From the NCBI GenBank assembly GCA_945957605.1, contig CAMFLR010000003.1:620001-684000 (forward strand): a stretch of 64,000 bases of DNA. The letters run 5' to 3'. The notes beneath the pieces are model-generated. The model saw nothing but the letters and a program-made list of their open reading frames with translations. It searched no databases and was not told where the DNA came from. Positions 9,051-17,407 of this stretch are shown one piece after another. The position numbers and the translations under genes are program-made. The stretch's first letter is position 1. Every line of letters starts with the position of its first letter. This DNA comes from an uncultured Isosphaeraceae bacterium (GTDB lineage: Bacteria; Planctomycetota; Planctomycetia; Isosphaerales; Isosphaeraceae).

Positions 9051-9351
9051 GGTCTTCCGCGGAGAGGTCGAAGTTCGTTAAGGGCTGAACCCGGCACGCC
9101 GCCGAAAGGACTGGCCCAAAACTCTATTGTAAACGATCAACGCCCGCGCCGGAAACCTCGGCCCCCGCGTGATTTGTCGAACTCCCTCGCCGAGGGGATT
9201 CTGACGCCTTGAACCGGCCGCGCGGTCCGGATATCTTAGTCGCAATCTCGACTTGAGCGATGGTAAGTCGTGACTGTCGTTTGTGTTGTCGCCTACCTAT
9301 TTTTCCCACCTACCGGCTTACTTACAAACCTCAATTCTCGGAGCTTCTGAC
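9051..9351. other. Intergenic region between divergent purM and cytochrome genes
   Basis: About 300 bases holding the upstream regions of two divergent genes. No coding signal, tRNA or convincing promoter pair was found. An upstream in-frame ATG at 9283 for the cytochrome is not used in my call. Confidence 0.45.
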
Positions 9352-9789
9352 ATGACGCGCAAGTTCGCAGTCATTGCGGCCACGATCGCGAGCGTCACGC
9401 TCACGCTGACCGGCCTGGCCCTCGCCGCCGACGACTCACCGCTCGCCAAGCAGATGGAAGCGATCAACAAGAAGAACAACGCGATCCGCAAGGCCACGAA
9501 GTCGGCCACCGCGTGGAAGAAGGACGGCAAGACCGTTGCCGCCGACGCCCGCGAAATCGCGAAAATCGGCAAGGAAGCGAAGAAGGACAAGTCAGCCTCG
9601 GAAACCGCCAAGAAGCCGCACGCCGAGTGGGAAAAGCTCAGCGACGCGATGATCAAGGCCGCCGACGAACTGGCCGTTCTCGCCGACAAGGCCGGCACCA
9701 CCCAGCCGCAGGCGAAGGACGCGTTCAACGCCGTCGCCAAGAGCTGCACCGAGTGCCACAACGTCTTCCGCGTTGACGAAGACAAATAA
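9352..9789 (+). CDS. Cytochrome c'-like (class II) periplasmic protein
   Basis: A protein of 145 residues with a signal peptide (MTRKFAVIAATI ... ALAAD). It has Lys/Ala/Glu-rich helices typical of a four-helix bundle and a single C-terminal heme site CTECH followed by NVFR. A heme site near the C-terminus is the layout of cytochrome c'/c556, which bind heme in the periplasm and often sense or buffer NO or pass electrons. The ATG at 9352 has GGAG nine bases upstream and places the signal peptide correctly; the ATG at 9283 would add 23 unrelated residues. A strong terminator follows, so this is a single-gene unit. Confidence 0.85.
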   Translation: MTRKFAVIAATIASVTLTLTGLALAADDSPLAKQMEAINKKNNAIRKATKSATAWKKDGKTVAADAREIAKIGKEAKKDKSASETAKKPHAEWEKLSDAMIKAADELAVLADKAGTTQPQAKDAFNAVAKSCTECHNVFRVDEDK

Positions 9790-9820
9790 TCTGGCCTGAT
9801 TGGCACGATCGCTGAAACGC

Positions 9821-9866
9821 AAAACCCCACGTTATTCCTTTGTGAATATCGTGGGGTTTTTGTTTT
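9821..9866 (+). terminator. Rho-independent terminator after the cytochrome gene
   Basis: AAAACCCCACG pairs perfectly with CGTGGGGTTTT, and an inner TATT/AATA pair lengthens the stem. A T-rich tail (TTTTTGTTTT) follows. Confidence 0.85.
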
Positions 9867-9943
9867 CCGAATGAGGATCTGTCGTAACTAAGCGTGCCCG
9901 AGAATTAAGATTGTCTGCAGCGGCAAAGCGTAAAAATAGGATT

Positions 9944-10227
9944 ATGTTTCTCGCCCGTATTCTTGGCAACGGGAACGGCCACCTTCCCCACAACGTGGCT
10001 CGCTATATTCTTGAGCTGAAGCTGAGCGACCGCGACAAGCCCCGCTGCATGACCTAGCGGTTAGAAATCAGGAAGACACGCTCACGTCAACGGAAGAGGA
10101 AGAAATGCATGCCTTCGGAAAAGTAGCGACTCTGCTCTTCATTCTCAAATTGATTGGGATGGACCAATTCGGATTGGGCGCACGCGATTGGCCGTGTGAC
10201 CGTTACTTTACTTCGCATCAACGATGA
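9944..10227 (+). pseudogene. Frameshifted remnant of a small planctomycete hypothetical protein
   Basis: From the ATG at 9944 the frame reads ARILGNGNGHLPHNVARY then ILELKLSDRDK and stops at 10055-10057. Shifting frame near 10040-10045 restores a protein-like continuation, LHDLAVRNQEDTLTSTEEEE followed by MHAFGKVATLLFILK, ending at 10225-10227. Together they match, from memory, a short planctomycete family with the pattern GNGDLS..LARYIL....SE.D..RMHDLAVRNQ.GTL...E..E. A single indel therefore explains the pattern. The last 25 residues look unrelated, so the 3' end may also be damaged. A sequencing error is the alternative to a true pseudogene. Confidence 0.55.
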
Positions 10228-10285
10228 GTATCGCGTTGGGCTTCGCGAAATCTTGATAAAAGAAGGATTGTTCCCCGACAGGTGA
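10154..10285 (+). other. Possible small open frame or decayed gene 3' end
   Basis: A TTG-initiated frame of 43 codons reads GWTNSDWAHAIGRVTVTLLR and RINDEYRVGLREILIKEGL before a stop. The composition is protein-like and it lies in the first frame of the pseudogene just upstream, so it could be the true 3' part of that gene after a second frameshift, or part of a different broken gene. There is no ribosome binding site of note. Confidence 0.25.
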
Positions 10286-10302
10286 AAATCGCTCCACAAG
10301 CA

Positions 10303-11145
10303 TCACGGCTTCCTGATGATAACGTTCCATCCGTTCTTGATAGGATCAGCCTCCCTGAAGCGGTAGGCATCGATTTCTTCCACGATGCATGAATCATCGT
10401 CGAGCGAAATCACTTTCAGCCAACGTCTTAATCGTCGTCCCAGAAGTCCCTGAACGAGGATGGTACTGTCCGTTCGTACGCCCTTGACCGAGCCAACGTC
10501 GAGCTTGAATTGATCGTTAGGAAGTACGTCAACAATTTTACCAGTCAACACGATTTGATTCAAATATTCCTTCCATTGTTGGGGAAGCTCGGGAAAAGGC
10601 TCGGAAACTCGGTACATTGAGCCTGACAGCAAGTACTGACCGGCTGAGTCAAATCTGGGCTCATAGCCATTGATGATCTCGTCGCAAAACTCCTCGAATC
10701 CCTCACGAGGTATGAGATACAGTCTTTGGCCCCAGCGAATCACCTGGAGTTCCCGCTCCACCTTGAGCTTTGCTGCTTTGGTGGGAACGAGCGTGATCTC
10801 GTCGCCTTTCCGGATCGCGAATCCCGATTCCCGATCCGAAACGCCCATATGGCTCGACCAAACGATCGAATATCTGCCGTCGGGTAACAGGCTCAATTCC
10901 TTGTCGCCTCTGTGGCGACCAAGAGCCAGACCATAATCACTCGCAATGTCCGCAAAGGCGGTATCAGGCTTGTCTCCAGCCGGCGGGTATCTCGGCGTGG
11001 TATCGCGATCGACCTGGCTAGGAAGATAGAGGCCGATAAGCACGCCAATAATCGAAATGACGACCAGCAGTTCAATCAGCGTAAACGCTGGACGTCCGGA
11101 CTGATTGCCAGCACTCGCCAAAGAGAATTCTGCGTCGTGATTCAT
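10303..11145 (-). CDS. Prepilin-like N-terminus joined to a non-pilin planctomycete domain
   Basis: A 280-residue protein. Residues 19-42 carry a type IV pilin/pseudopilin signal and helix ([20 protein letters not shown]) with Ala instead of the usual Gly before the Phe. The rest is not a DUF1559 or classical pilin body. It reads DGRYSIVWSSHMGV, KGDEITLVPTK, VIRWGQRLYLIPREG, EFCDEIINGYEPR, then a small beta-rich stretch with KIVDVLPNDQFKLDVGSVKG. I recall similar bodies as stand-alone planctomycete hypothetical proteins. Membrane-anchored by its helix; export by a type II secretion/pilus-like system is an inference. The ATG has GAGGA upstream. Confidence 0.7.
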   Translation of the reverse strand: MNHDAEFSLASAGNQSGRPAFTLIELLVVISIIGVLIGLYLPSQVDRDTTPRYPPAGDKPDTAFADIASDYGLALGRHRGDKELSLLPDGRYSIVWSSHMGVSDRESGFAIRKGDEITLVPTKAAKLKVERELQVIRWGQRLYLIPREGFEEFCDEIINGYEPRFDSAGQYLLSGSMYRVSEPFPELPQQWKEYLNQIVLTGKIVDVLPNDQFKLDVGSVKGVRTDSTILVQGLLGRRLRRWLKVISLDDDSCIVEEIDAYRFREADPIKNGWNVIIRKP

Positions 11146-11374
11146 GGCCCGTCCTCGCTAAAAGGCCGGATGTCATCGAGGGGGATGGATTTCCGTATCT
11201 TCCAGTCTAATCAGCAACTCCGATCAGATCGATCGTGGCCTCTTGCCAATTGTTGCGATTCCCGTTACCATCGAGGGCATGACGGACGTCCTGCGCTTGC
11301 GGTGCGTCCGCCTTCTTCATTTACTGACTGGTGGGAAGAACGCATAGTGCCGCGATCTTCCGAGGGGTGCTGCG

Positions 11375-11569
11375 ATGTCGATCGATAAGAGCCTCAAGAA
11401 AGCGTCCAGCATGGGCCGGTCGCGCAATGTTCTTACCCGTCCCGAGCGGATGGCCGTGCTGCAGGAAGACGAAAAGTGGACGCCGGAAAAGGGCGTTTAC
11501 AACCTGCCCAAGACCAAGTACCGCCGCCTCGCTCCCGGTCAGTCGGGCCCGAAGCGTCCCCAGAGCTGA
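11375..11569 (+). CDS. Small basic protein (TIGR04137-like)
   Basis: A 64-residue Lys/Arg-rich protein starting MSIDKSLKKASSMGRSRNVL and continuing TRPERMAVLQEDEKW with KGVYNLPKTKYR. This matches the small basic protein family (TIGR04137) found across Planctomycetes, Verrucomicrobia and Chlamydiae. Its abundance of basic residues suggests RNA or ribosome association, but no function is established to my knowledge. It is a single-gene unit with a terminator close behind. Confidence 0.85.
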   Translation: MSIDKSLKKASSMGRSRNVLTRPERMAVLQEDEKWTPEKGVYNLPKTKYRRLAPGQSGPKRPQS

Positions 11570-11600
11570 GCTAAACCTGCTCGCGGACTGTTGATTCACG

Positions 11601-11629
11601 AACCCTCGGCCATGCGCCGGGGGTTTTTC
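11601..11629 (+). terminator. Terminator after the small basic protein gene
   Basis: AACCCTCGGC, a five-base loop and GCCGGGGGTT form a 10-bp stem (one G-T pair) followed by TTTTTC. Confidence 0.8.
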
Positions 11630-11669
11630 TATGCGCAGGCGGTTTCGGCACCCGTAGAGTTTGCATTCC

Positions 11670-12536
11670 ATGCTGATCGTCCTTCTCTGCGTCGCCATCG
11701 TCGTCGCCAGCCTGCTCGGCGGGGCACTCCCGCTTACGACCGTCCTCACCCACACCCGACTTCAGCTTTACCTCAGCTTTGCAGCCGGGGCGATGCTCGG
11801 GGCTGCGTTCTTCCACATGCTGCCCGAAGCGGTGCATCTCGGCACGGCCGACTCGCTGAAATGGGCGGTCGTCGGGCTGCTCGCGCTCTTTTTTCTCGAA
11901 CGATTCTTCGCGTTTCATCACCACGAAGCGCCCGACGACCCCTCGGAACCGTGCCCCACGCACGCCCACGACCATAGTCACGACCATGGCCACGGTCATT
12001 CGGCTGGCTTGGTCAATCCCGCCGCGCCCGGCGGAGGCGGCAAGGGGACGAAAGGAGCCGCGCTTCACTGGGGTGCCGCGGCATTTGGGTTGGCCGTGCA
12101 CAGCCTGGTGGGCGGTGTGGCGTTCGCCAGTGCGATTTCGGCGGATCTCGCAGTGCACCAATCGCTTGGAGCGGCCGCGTGGGGCGTTTTTGTGGCCACG
12201 ATCGTCCACAAACCCGCCGATGCACTCACGATCGTCAGCCTGATGCTTCGTGCCGGCATTCCGAAACCGGTCGTGCATCTCGTAAACCTGGCGTTTTCGC
12301 TGATGATTCCGATCGGCGTCGCTCTTTTCATGCTGGGTTTGAAGGGGCTTAATGCCGATCTCTCAAGCGCAGTGACAGCCAACTCGCTGTCGTTTTCTGC
12401 CGGAACTTTCTTGTGTATCGCGCTAAGTGACTTGCTGCCCGAACTGCAATTTCACGAGCACGACCGAATCAAGCTATCGATGGCGCTGATTGCTGGTGTC
12501 TTGTTGATGGCAATCGCAGGTGGATTTGAAGGTTAA
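11670..12536 (+). CDS. ZIP-family metal transporter
   Basis: A 288-residue inner-membrane protein with about eight helices and a His-rich loop between helices 3 and 4 (THAHDHSHDHGHGHS). Helix 4 carries AVHSLVGGVAFAS and helix 5 carries VHKPADALTIVSLML, the places where ZIP proteins bind metal in the pore. ZIP carriers bring Zn or related divalent cations into the cytoplasm. An in-frame TTG at 11661 adds three residues; the ATG at 11670 gives the cleaner start. Helix 5 has HKPAD where many bacterial ZIPs have HEIPE/HNIPE, so metal preference may differ. It stands alone and is followed by a hairpin. Confidence 0.92.
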   Translation: MLIVLLCVAIVVASLLGGALPLTTVLTHTRLQLYLSFAAGAMLGAAFFHMLPEAVHLGTADSLKWAVVGLLALFFLERFFAFHHHEAPDDPSEPCPTHAHDHSHDHGHGHSAGLVNPAAPGGGGKGTKGAALHWGAAAFGLAVHSLVGGVAFASAISADLAVHQSLGAAAWGVFVATIVHKPADALTIVSLMLRAGIPKPVVHLVNLAFSLMIPIGVALFMLGLKGLNADLSSAVTANSLSFSAGTFLCIALSDLLPELQFHEHDRIKLSMALIAGVLLMAIAGGFEG

Positions 12537-12540
12537 ACAA

Positions 12541-12565
12541 AAAGTCTTTACCAGACTTTATCTTG
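12541..12565 (+). terminator. Weak terminator-like hairpin after the ZIP gene
   Basis: AAAGTCT, loop TTACC and AGACTTT form a 7-bp stem five bases after the stop codon. The following ATCTTG has few T residues, so termination may be partial. Confidence 0.4.
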
Positions 12566-12701
12566 CGCAATCCGAAAAACCGGCAATATCAGGGGATTAG
12601 TTCGAGTTAATACATCTTTCGGTCGATGTACATGAGGAAAAGCCGCTGAATGAGGATGTTGGCGGCGAGGCTCTTCGTGTACCGATCGGGGATCTAGATC
12701 G

Positions 12702-14396
12702 ATGCCACGTCCCCATCCCTGGCGGAAGTTCGCTCCCGGCCTCCTTTTATGCGGAGGCTTATTCGGTCCCTGCGTCCTTACCGCCTCGGCTCAGTCAACT
12801 CAGCCCGCGCCCCCCGCGCCCTCCCTCCCGGCTGCGCCTTCCATTCCTGCTGCTCCCGCCGCACCTGTGGTTGCCCCGGCGACGACCAACGACGACATCG
12901 CCGAAGCCGCAACGAGCCGCGAGGCGGTGCTCGAAGATCGCATCCAGCGCCTGGAAACGATCATTCAGCAGATGCAGGCCGGCGGCGGAAACGCGGCCAC
13001 TGGCCCCATCAGCGGGCCGAACGCACTGACCGGTACCGTCGGCCGCGATGACCCGAACACCCCGCGCACGTTTAGCGATCGCCCCAACGCGACGTATCCT
13101 CGTTCGTCGGGTGCCATCGCTCCTGGCCAGGGCACGCCGGCTGTGCCGCCGCCGAGCGACAAGAACAACATGCCGGCCAAGGCGTTCGACTTCCCGCTCA
13201 AGGGGCGCTTCGGCCCGGGCTTCGAATTCCGGACCGGCGATGACGAGTACGTTCTCCAGTTTCACAACTTGACGCAGGTTGACTTCCGCGGCTATCAGCA
13301 GGGCGGACAAAACCCTGTACACGACACCTTTGCCATTCCTCGGCAATGGTTCATGTTCAGCGGCCGTTTGACGAAGCCGTTCGAGTACTTCGTGTCGTTC
13401 CAGAACGGCTTCGACACGGTCTCCGGCCTCGATATCTTCGGCAACATCCACTACGACGATCGCCTGCAGTTCAAGTTTGGCCGCTACAAGACCCCGTTCA
13501 CCTACGAGTTCTACGCGCTGCCGATTCAAGGCTTGATCCAGCCCGAACGTTCGCTTTTCTTCAACAACACAGCCCTGAACCGCGAAATCGGGCTCACTGC
13601 CTGGGGCCAGTTGTTCGAGAAGCGAATCGACTGGGCAACGGCTATCCTCAACCAGGCCCGTAACGGCTTCCTCGACACGAACGACGGCAAGGATTTCGCT
13701 GCGTTCGTCAACTTCCGCCCGTTCTGGAAGGATGAAGGCAACTTCTTCCAGTTCCTCAACTTCGGCGGCTCGGTGCTAACGGGCGACGGCATCAACCCCG
13801 TCACTCCGCAGACGTACCGAACGGTCGTGCCGACCGCGGGTAACTCGGTCTTCGGCGTGCCGTTCCTCACCTGGAACAACAACGCTCGCGAAGCCGGCCT
13901 GCACACGTTCTACGACCTCCACCTCGCCCTGTACCGCAAGCAGTTGTCGGTCGTTGGCGAATGGCAGTCGGGTACGCAACAGTACGCGTTGTCGACCAAT
14001 ATCGCCCAGCGAACTCGGATTCCGACCGACAGCTTCTATGTGCAGGCGGGTTACTTCCTGACGGGTGAAACCGTTACCGGTCGAAACGTTGTGAATCCGA
14101 TCAAGCCGTTCGACCCGCGGCCCGAACACTTCGGTCTTGGTGCCTTTGAAGTCACCGGCCGGTACAACTACTTCGTGCTCGGTCCCCAGGTTTTCACCGG
14201 CGGCTTTGCTGACGCGAACCAGTGGACTCGTAGCCTGTACACCACAAACGTCGGCTTCAACTGGTACTGGTCGCAGAACATCAAGTGGATGTTCACCTGG
14301 GAGCATGCGGCGTTCAGCAGCCCGGTGGTGTACTCTCCGGGCAAACTACAGTCGACCAGCGACCTGTTCCTCGCCCGTTTCCAGATCTACTTCTAA
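12702..14396 (+). CDS. OprO/OprP-type outer-membrane porin
   Basis: A 564-residue precursor: signal peptide (to about residue 30, TASAQS), a Pro/Ala-rich segment, a short coiled coil (LEDRIQRLETIIQQMQ), another linker, then a beta-barrel from about residue 160. Barrel features include GPGFEFRTGDDEYVLQFH, alternating aromatic strands, YDDRLQFKFGRYKTPF and a C-terminal Phe (RFQIYF), the usual outer-membrane assembly signal. This is the Porin O and P family, in some bacteria a phosphate or polyphosphate channel. Planctomycetes carry many such porins with coiled-coil heads that may tie the outer membrane to the wall. The substrate is not known here. Confidence 0.88.
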   Translation: MPRPHPWRKFAPGLLLCGGLFGPCVLTASAQSTQPAPPAPSLPAAPSIPAAPAAPVVAPATTNDDIAEAATSREAVLEDRIQRLETIIQQMQAGGGNAATGPISGPNALTGTVGRDDPNTPRTFSDRPNATYPRSSGAIAPGQGTPAVPPPSDKNNMPAKAFDFPLKGRFGPGFEFRTGDDEYVLQFHNLTQVDFRGYQQGGQNPVHDTFAIPRQWFMFSGRLTKPFEYFVSFQNGFDTVSGLDIFGNIHYDDRLQFKFGRYKTPFTYEFYALPIQGLIQPERSLFFNNTALNREIGLTAWGQLFEKRIDWATAILNQARNGFLDTNDGKDFAAFVNFRPFWKDEGNFFQFLNFGGSVLTGDGINPVTPQTYRTVVPTAGNSVFGVPFLTWNNNAREAGLHTFYDLHLALYRKQLSVVGEWQSGTQQYALSTNIAQRTRIPTDSFYVQAGYFLTGETVTGRNVVNPIKPFDPRPEHFGLGAFEVTGRYNYFVLGPQVFTGGFADANQWTRSLYTTNVGFNWYWSQNIKWMFTWEHAAFSSPVVYSPGKLQSTSDLFLARFQIYF

Positions 14397-14434
14397 AGAC
14401 GACTTGTCCGGAGTCTGGCATCGAACATCCTCAG

Positions 14435-14472
14435 AGCTCCCGCCGGCGCATCCTGGCGGGAGTTCTTTTTTG
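14435..14472 (+). terminator. Terminator after the porin gene
   Basis: CTCCCGCC and GGCGGGAG flank a ten-base loop, followed by TTCTTTTTTG. Confidence 0.85.
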
Positions 14473-14626
14473 TTAATGCAGAATCCTGATCTGGCAAGAG
14501 TTACACCGTTTTTCTCGAGAATCGCGTTGACTTTGGCAGTACAATGACACGTGGCGCAGGGCCTGACAACGCGGTCGGGCGGAGTTTCAGGCCGATCCTC
14601 CTCGACACCTTGGAGAGAACGTCTCG

Positions 14627-16477
14627 ATGCAACGGATTCGCAACCGTTTCCTGGCATTTGCGTATCTCGGCTGTCTACTCTCGACATCCGTTCACGCAAA
14701 AGACCTCCCGGCGCTGCTGACTGCTCCCGCCGGCGGTGTGAAAGTGGTCATCGTCTATTCATCCGAATGCCCCATCTCGAATGAATACTCTCCGACACTC
14801 AAGGCGCTCGCTGGATCGCTCCCCAAACAGGCTGAAATCGTCGGCGTCAGCGTCAATTACGACCAGACCGACGCCGAACTGAAGCAGCACGCCAAGGAAC
14901 ACGAACTCGCGTTCCCGGTAATCTGCGACCGCACAGGCTCGATCATCAAAACCCTCGGCGTAACGATCACCCCCGAAGCCGTCGTGCTCGACGACGCCGG
15001 CAAGGTTCGCTACAGGGGCCGAATTGACGACCAGTTCGCCGACCGCGGCAAGCGCAACAACCATCCCGAATCACGCGACCTCGCCAACGCGGTTACGCTC
15101 GCACTCGCCGGCAAGACCGCGGTCGAACCCTGGCCCAAGGCCGTCGGCTGCCCGATTCCCGCCTTCCCCGCGCAGGTTGCCGCACCCAAAACCTACGCAC
15201 GAGACGTCTTGCCGATCATTCAAAAGAACTGCCTCGAGTGCCATCGCAAAGGACAGGTCGGCCCATTCGCACTCGAAACGTATGAGCAAGCCCGGAAGCG
15301 TGCTGATGACCTCGCGAACGTCGCGTCTGACCGACGAATGCCTCCCTGGAAGGCGATTCACGGCTTCGGGCCCAACTATCAGTACGACAAGTCGCTGAGC
15401 GACGATGAGATCAAGACGCTTTCGAGCTGGGCCGAAGCAGGTGCCCCCGAAGGCAACCCGGCCGAGGCTCCGGCGACTCCAACATTCCGCGAAGACTGGA
15501 CGCTCGGTACTCCCGACCTCGTTCTCGAGCCCGCGTCGGAGTTCGATATCCCCGCATCGGGCGGTGACATTTACCGCTGCTTCGTACTGCCGACGAACCT
15601 GCCCAAGGATGTTTATGTTCGAGCCTGCGAGGTGAAGGCCGGCAATCGCCGCGTCGTGCACCATGTTCTGAGCTACGTCGACATGAGCGGCCAGGGACGC
15701 AAGAAGGATGCGGCCGATGCAGAGCAGGGGTACGAATGCTTCGGCGGCCCCGGCGTGCCGGTGCATTCCGGCCTCTTCGGCTGGGCGCCTGGCAATGAAG
15801 CCCACTTCCTGCCCGACGGCGTTGGAGTCTCGCTGCCCAAGGGTGGTGATGTGATCATGCAAGTTCACTATCATCCCGATGGCAAGCCCGAAAAGGATCG
15901 CACGCGTCTCGGCCTGTACTTCGCCAAGATGCCTGTGAAGCAGAGCCTGCACAACGCCTTTGCGCTCAATCAGCGCATGGTGATTCCGGCCGGCGACTCG
16001 CATCGCGAGATCAAAGCCCGCTGGAAGGTGCCCGTCGACGTGACGGTGCTCTCAGCCACGCCGCACATGCATCAGATCGGCCGCGACATGGCGATGACGT
16101 TCCACTTGCCCGATGGTAAAGCCATCCCGCTCGTGAAGATCGACGACTGGGATTTCAACTGGCAGCTTACTTACTGGTTCGAGAAGCAGATCAACATCCC
16201 CAAGGATTCGACGCTCGACATCATCGCGCACTACGATAACTCGGCGAAGAATCCGCGCAATCCCAACAATCCGCCGCAAGAGATGCACTGGGGTGAAGCG
16301 ACGACCGACGAGATGTGCATCGGCTTCGTCGCGCTCGTGAAAACCGGCCAGGACCTGACGCGTCCTGGTGAGGTCGATGACCTTGGCAAGATCATGCGGA
16401 AGGCCTGGGAAGACGAGATGAAGAAGTACGAGGAGCAGGCCAAACGCCGAGCCGCAGAAGAAAAAAAGGCGAAGTAA
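14627..16477 (+). CDS. Redoxin - cytochrome c - copper type II monooxygenase-like fusion
   Basis: A 616-residue exported protein (signal peptide to about residue 24). Residues 25-165 form a thioredoxin-like domain with SSECPIS at 45-51, a single Cys (Cys48) in place of CxxC. Residues 185-275 hold a one-heme cytochrome c (CLECH, 202-206; Met238 in RRMPPW is a candidate axial ligand). Residues 285-580 resemble the PHM copper monooxygenase core: HH at 345-346, MQVHYH with His414, PHMHQIG with His480 and His482, and DEMC with Met563. All five copper-ligand positions are thus present. The C-terminus is a Lys/Glu-rich helix. PHM-type enzymes hydroxylate carbon using O2, two coppers and an electron donor; here the heme may supply electrons. 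The substrate is unknown. Confidence 0.85.
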   Translation: MQRIRNRFLAFAYLGCLLSTSVHAKDLPALLTAPAGGVKVVIVYSSECPISNEYSPTLKALAGSLPKQAEIVGVSVNYDQTDAELKQHAKEHELAFPVICDRTGSIIKTLGVTITPEAVVLDDAGKVRYRGRIDDQFADRGKRNNHPESRDLANAVTLALAGKTAVEPWPKAVGCPIPAFPAQVAAPKTYARDVLPIIQKNCLECHRKGQVGPFALETYEQARKRADDLANVASDRRMPPWKAIHGFGPNYQYDKSLSDDEIKTLSSWAEAGAPEGNPAEAPATPTFREDWTLGTPDLVLEPASEFDIPASGGDIYRCFVLPTNLPKDVYVRACEVKAGNRRVVHHVLSYVDMSGQGRKKDAADAEQGYECFGGPGVPVHSGLFGWAPGNEAHFLPDGVGVSLPKGGDVIMQVHYHPDGKPEKDRTRLGLYFAKMPVKQSLHNAFALNQRMVIPAGDSHREIKARWKVPVDVTVLSATPHMHQIGRDMAMTFHLPDGKAIPLVKIDDWDFNWQLTYWFEKQINIPKDSTLDIIAHYDNSAKNPRNPNNPPQEMHWGEATTDEMCIGFVALVKTGQDLTRPGEVDDLGKIMRKAWEDEMKKYEEQAKRRAAEEKKAK

Positions 16478-16507
16478 GCAAACGCTGAATCGCCGATCGT
16501 AATGGAA

Positions 16508-16556
16508 GCCCCGTCGACCTGTTTTCGGACAAGTCGGCGGGGTTTCGCTTTTTTTT
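16508..16556 (+). terminator. Terminator after the redoxin/copper-monooxygenase gene
   Basis: CCCCGTCGAC pairs with GTCGGCGGGG (one G-T pair) around a 16-base loop, followed by TTTCGCTTTTTTTT. Confidence 0.8.
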
Positions 16557-16648
16557 GAGAATTACTGGCGACGCTTTACCGAAGGACTCATGCGACATAG
16601 ACTGGCCGTCGTCCTGAATCCGAGCGATCTCGAAGCCCGAGGTGAGAC

Positions 16649-17407
16649 GTGTACGAGCCGAGAACGGTCTCGAAGGCAGCATACGGCTGCTTGAGTTTCT
16701 CGCTCATCCTCATCTTTATTGTGGTAGCAAACTTGGCCGTAGTCTGTGTGCGTTGGGTTTGGGGTGTTCCAACTCAGCAAAGCTTTATGAGCGGGCTGAC
16801 CATAGTCTTCATATTTCTCGGGCACTTCGCGGCAGATAAGATCCTCAAACTGTACGGACTCTCCCGCAGCGGCGTGGTTATCGAGACGCGGTCGCGTTAC
16901 CCCTTTAACGCGGATGGCGATGACGCGCTCGACGAAGTCGTCGAGGTACGCATGTCGAGCGGGGTGTTTATATTCTTGGTGATTGGTTGTTTCGTGATGG
17001 GCTTGTTCTTGCTCGCCTCTCCGTGGGTGATGAGCAAGGAGACGGGCGTGATGCGGTGGCTCGGAATGGGCATGGGGATATTCTTATTGATTGGCTTCGT
17101 CTACTACTTGTGGTATCGAAAAACTCCGCTCGCAAGGGTTGATACGGAAGGTGTCACGAGCTATCGAAACGCGAATGCGATGCGGCAAGTGTTTGTCCCT
17201 TGGTCTGACGTGCAGACCTGCGAGTTCCAGACGATGTACGACACCTTCGGCAAGCCCATTCTGATCAAGCCGGTCCTCAGAGGGCGCAACGGCGAGAAGC
17301 TGATGGAAATAAACCTGCTGCATGCGCCGATGGCTCAGCAGGAAAAACTCGCCAAGTTCATCAAGATGAGACTGCCGAAGCCGCAGGTCGATCCCTGGGA
17401 ACTGTGA
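16649..17407 (+). CDS. Membrane protein of unknown function
   Basis: A 252-residue protein with a GTG start preceded by GAGGTGAG. Four membrane segments appear: about residues 15-35, 47-62, 104-125 and 135-153. The last 95 residues are soluble (ARVDTEGVTSYRNANAMRQVF, VPWSDVQTCEFQTMYD, KLMEINLLHA). The soluble part resembles PH-like domains that follow paired helices in small membrane proteins, where a W-x-D-V strand is common, but I am not sure of this. No catalytic residues stand out. Confidence 0.65.
   Translation: MYEPRTVSKAAYGCLSFSLILIFIVVANLAVVCVRWVWGVPTQQSFMSGLTIVFIFLGHFAADKILKLYGLSRSGVVIETRSRYPFNADGDDALDEVVEVRMSSGVFIFLVIGCFVMGLFLLASPWVMSKETGVMRWLGMGMGIFLLIGFVYYLWYRKTPLARVDTEGVTSYRNANAMRQVFVPWSDVQTCEFQTMYDTFGKPILIKPVLRGRNGEKLMEINLLHAPMAQQEKLAKFIKMRLPKPQVDPWEL

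Noticed and set aside
8382..9212. Plus-strand frame of 276 codons opposite purM
   Set aside because: purM has complete family motifs; the opposite frame is a shadow.
10087..10299. Minus-strand frame of 70 codons over the pseudogene
   Set aside because: No motif and no convincing start; the plus strand shows the interpretable remnant.
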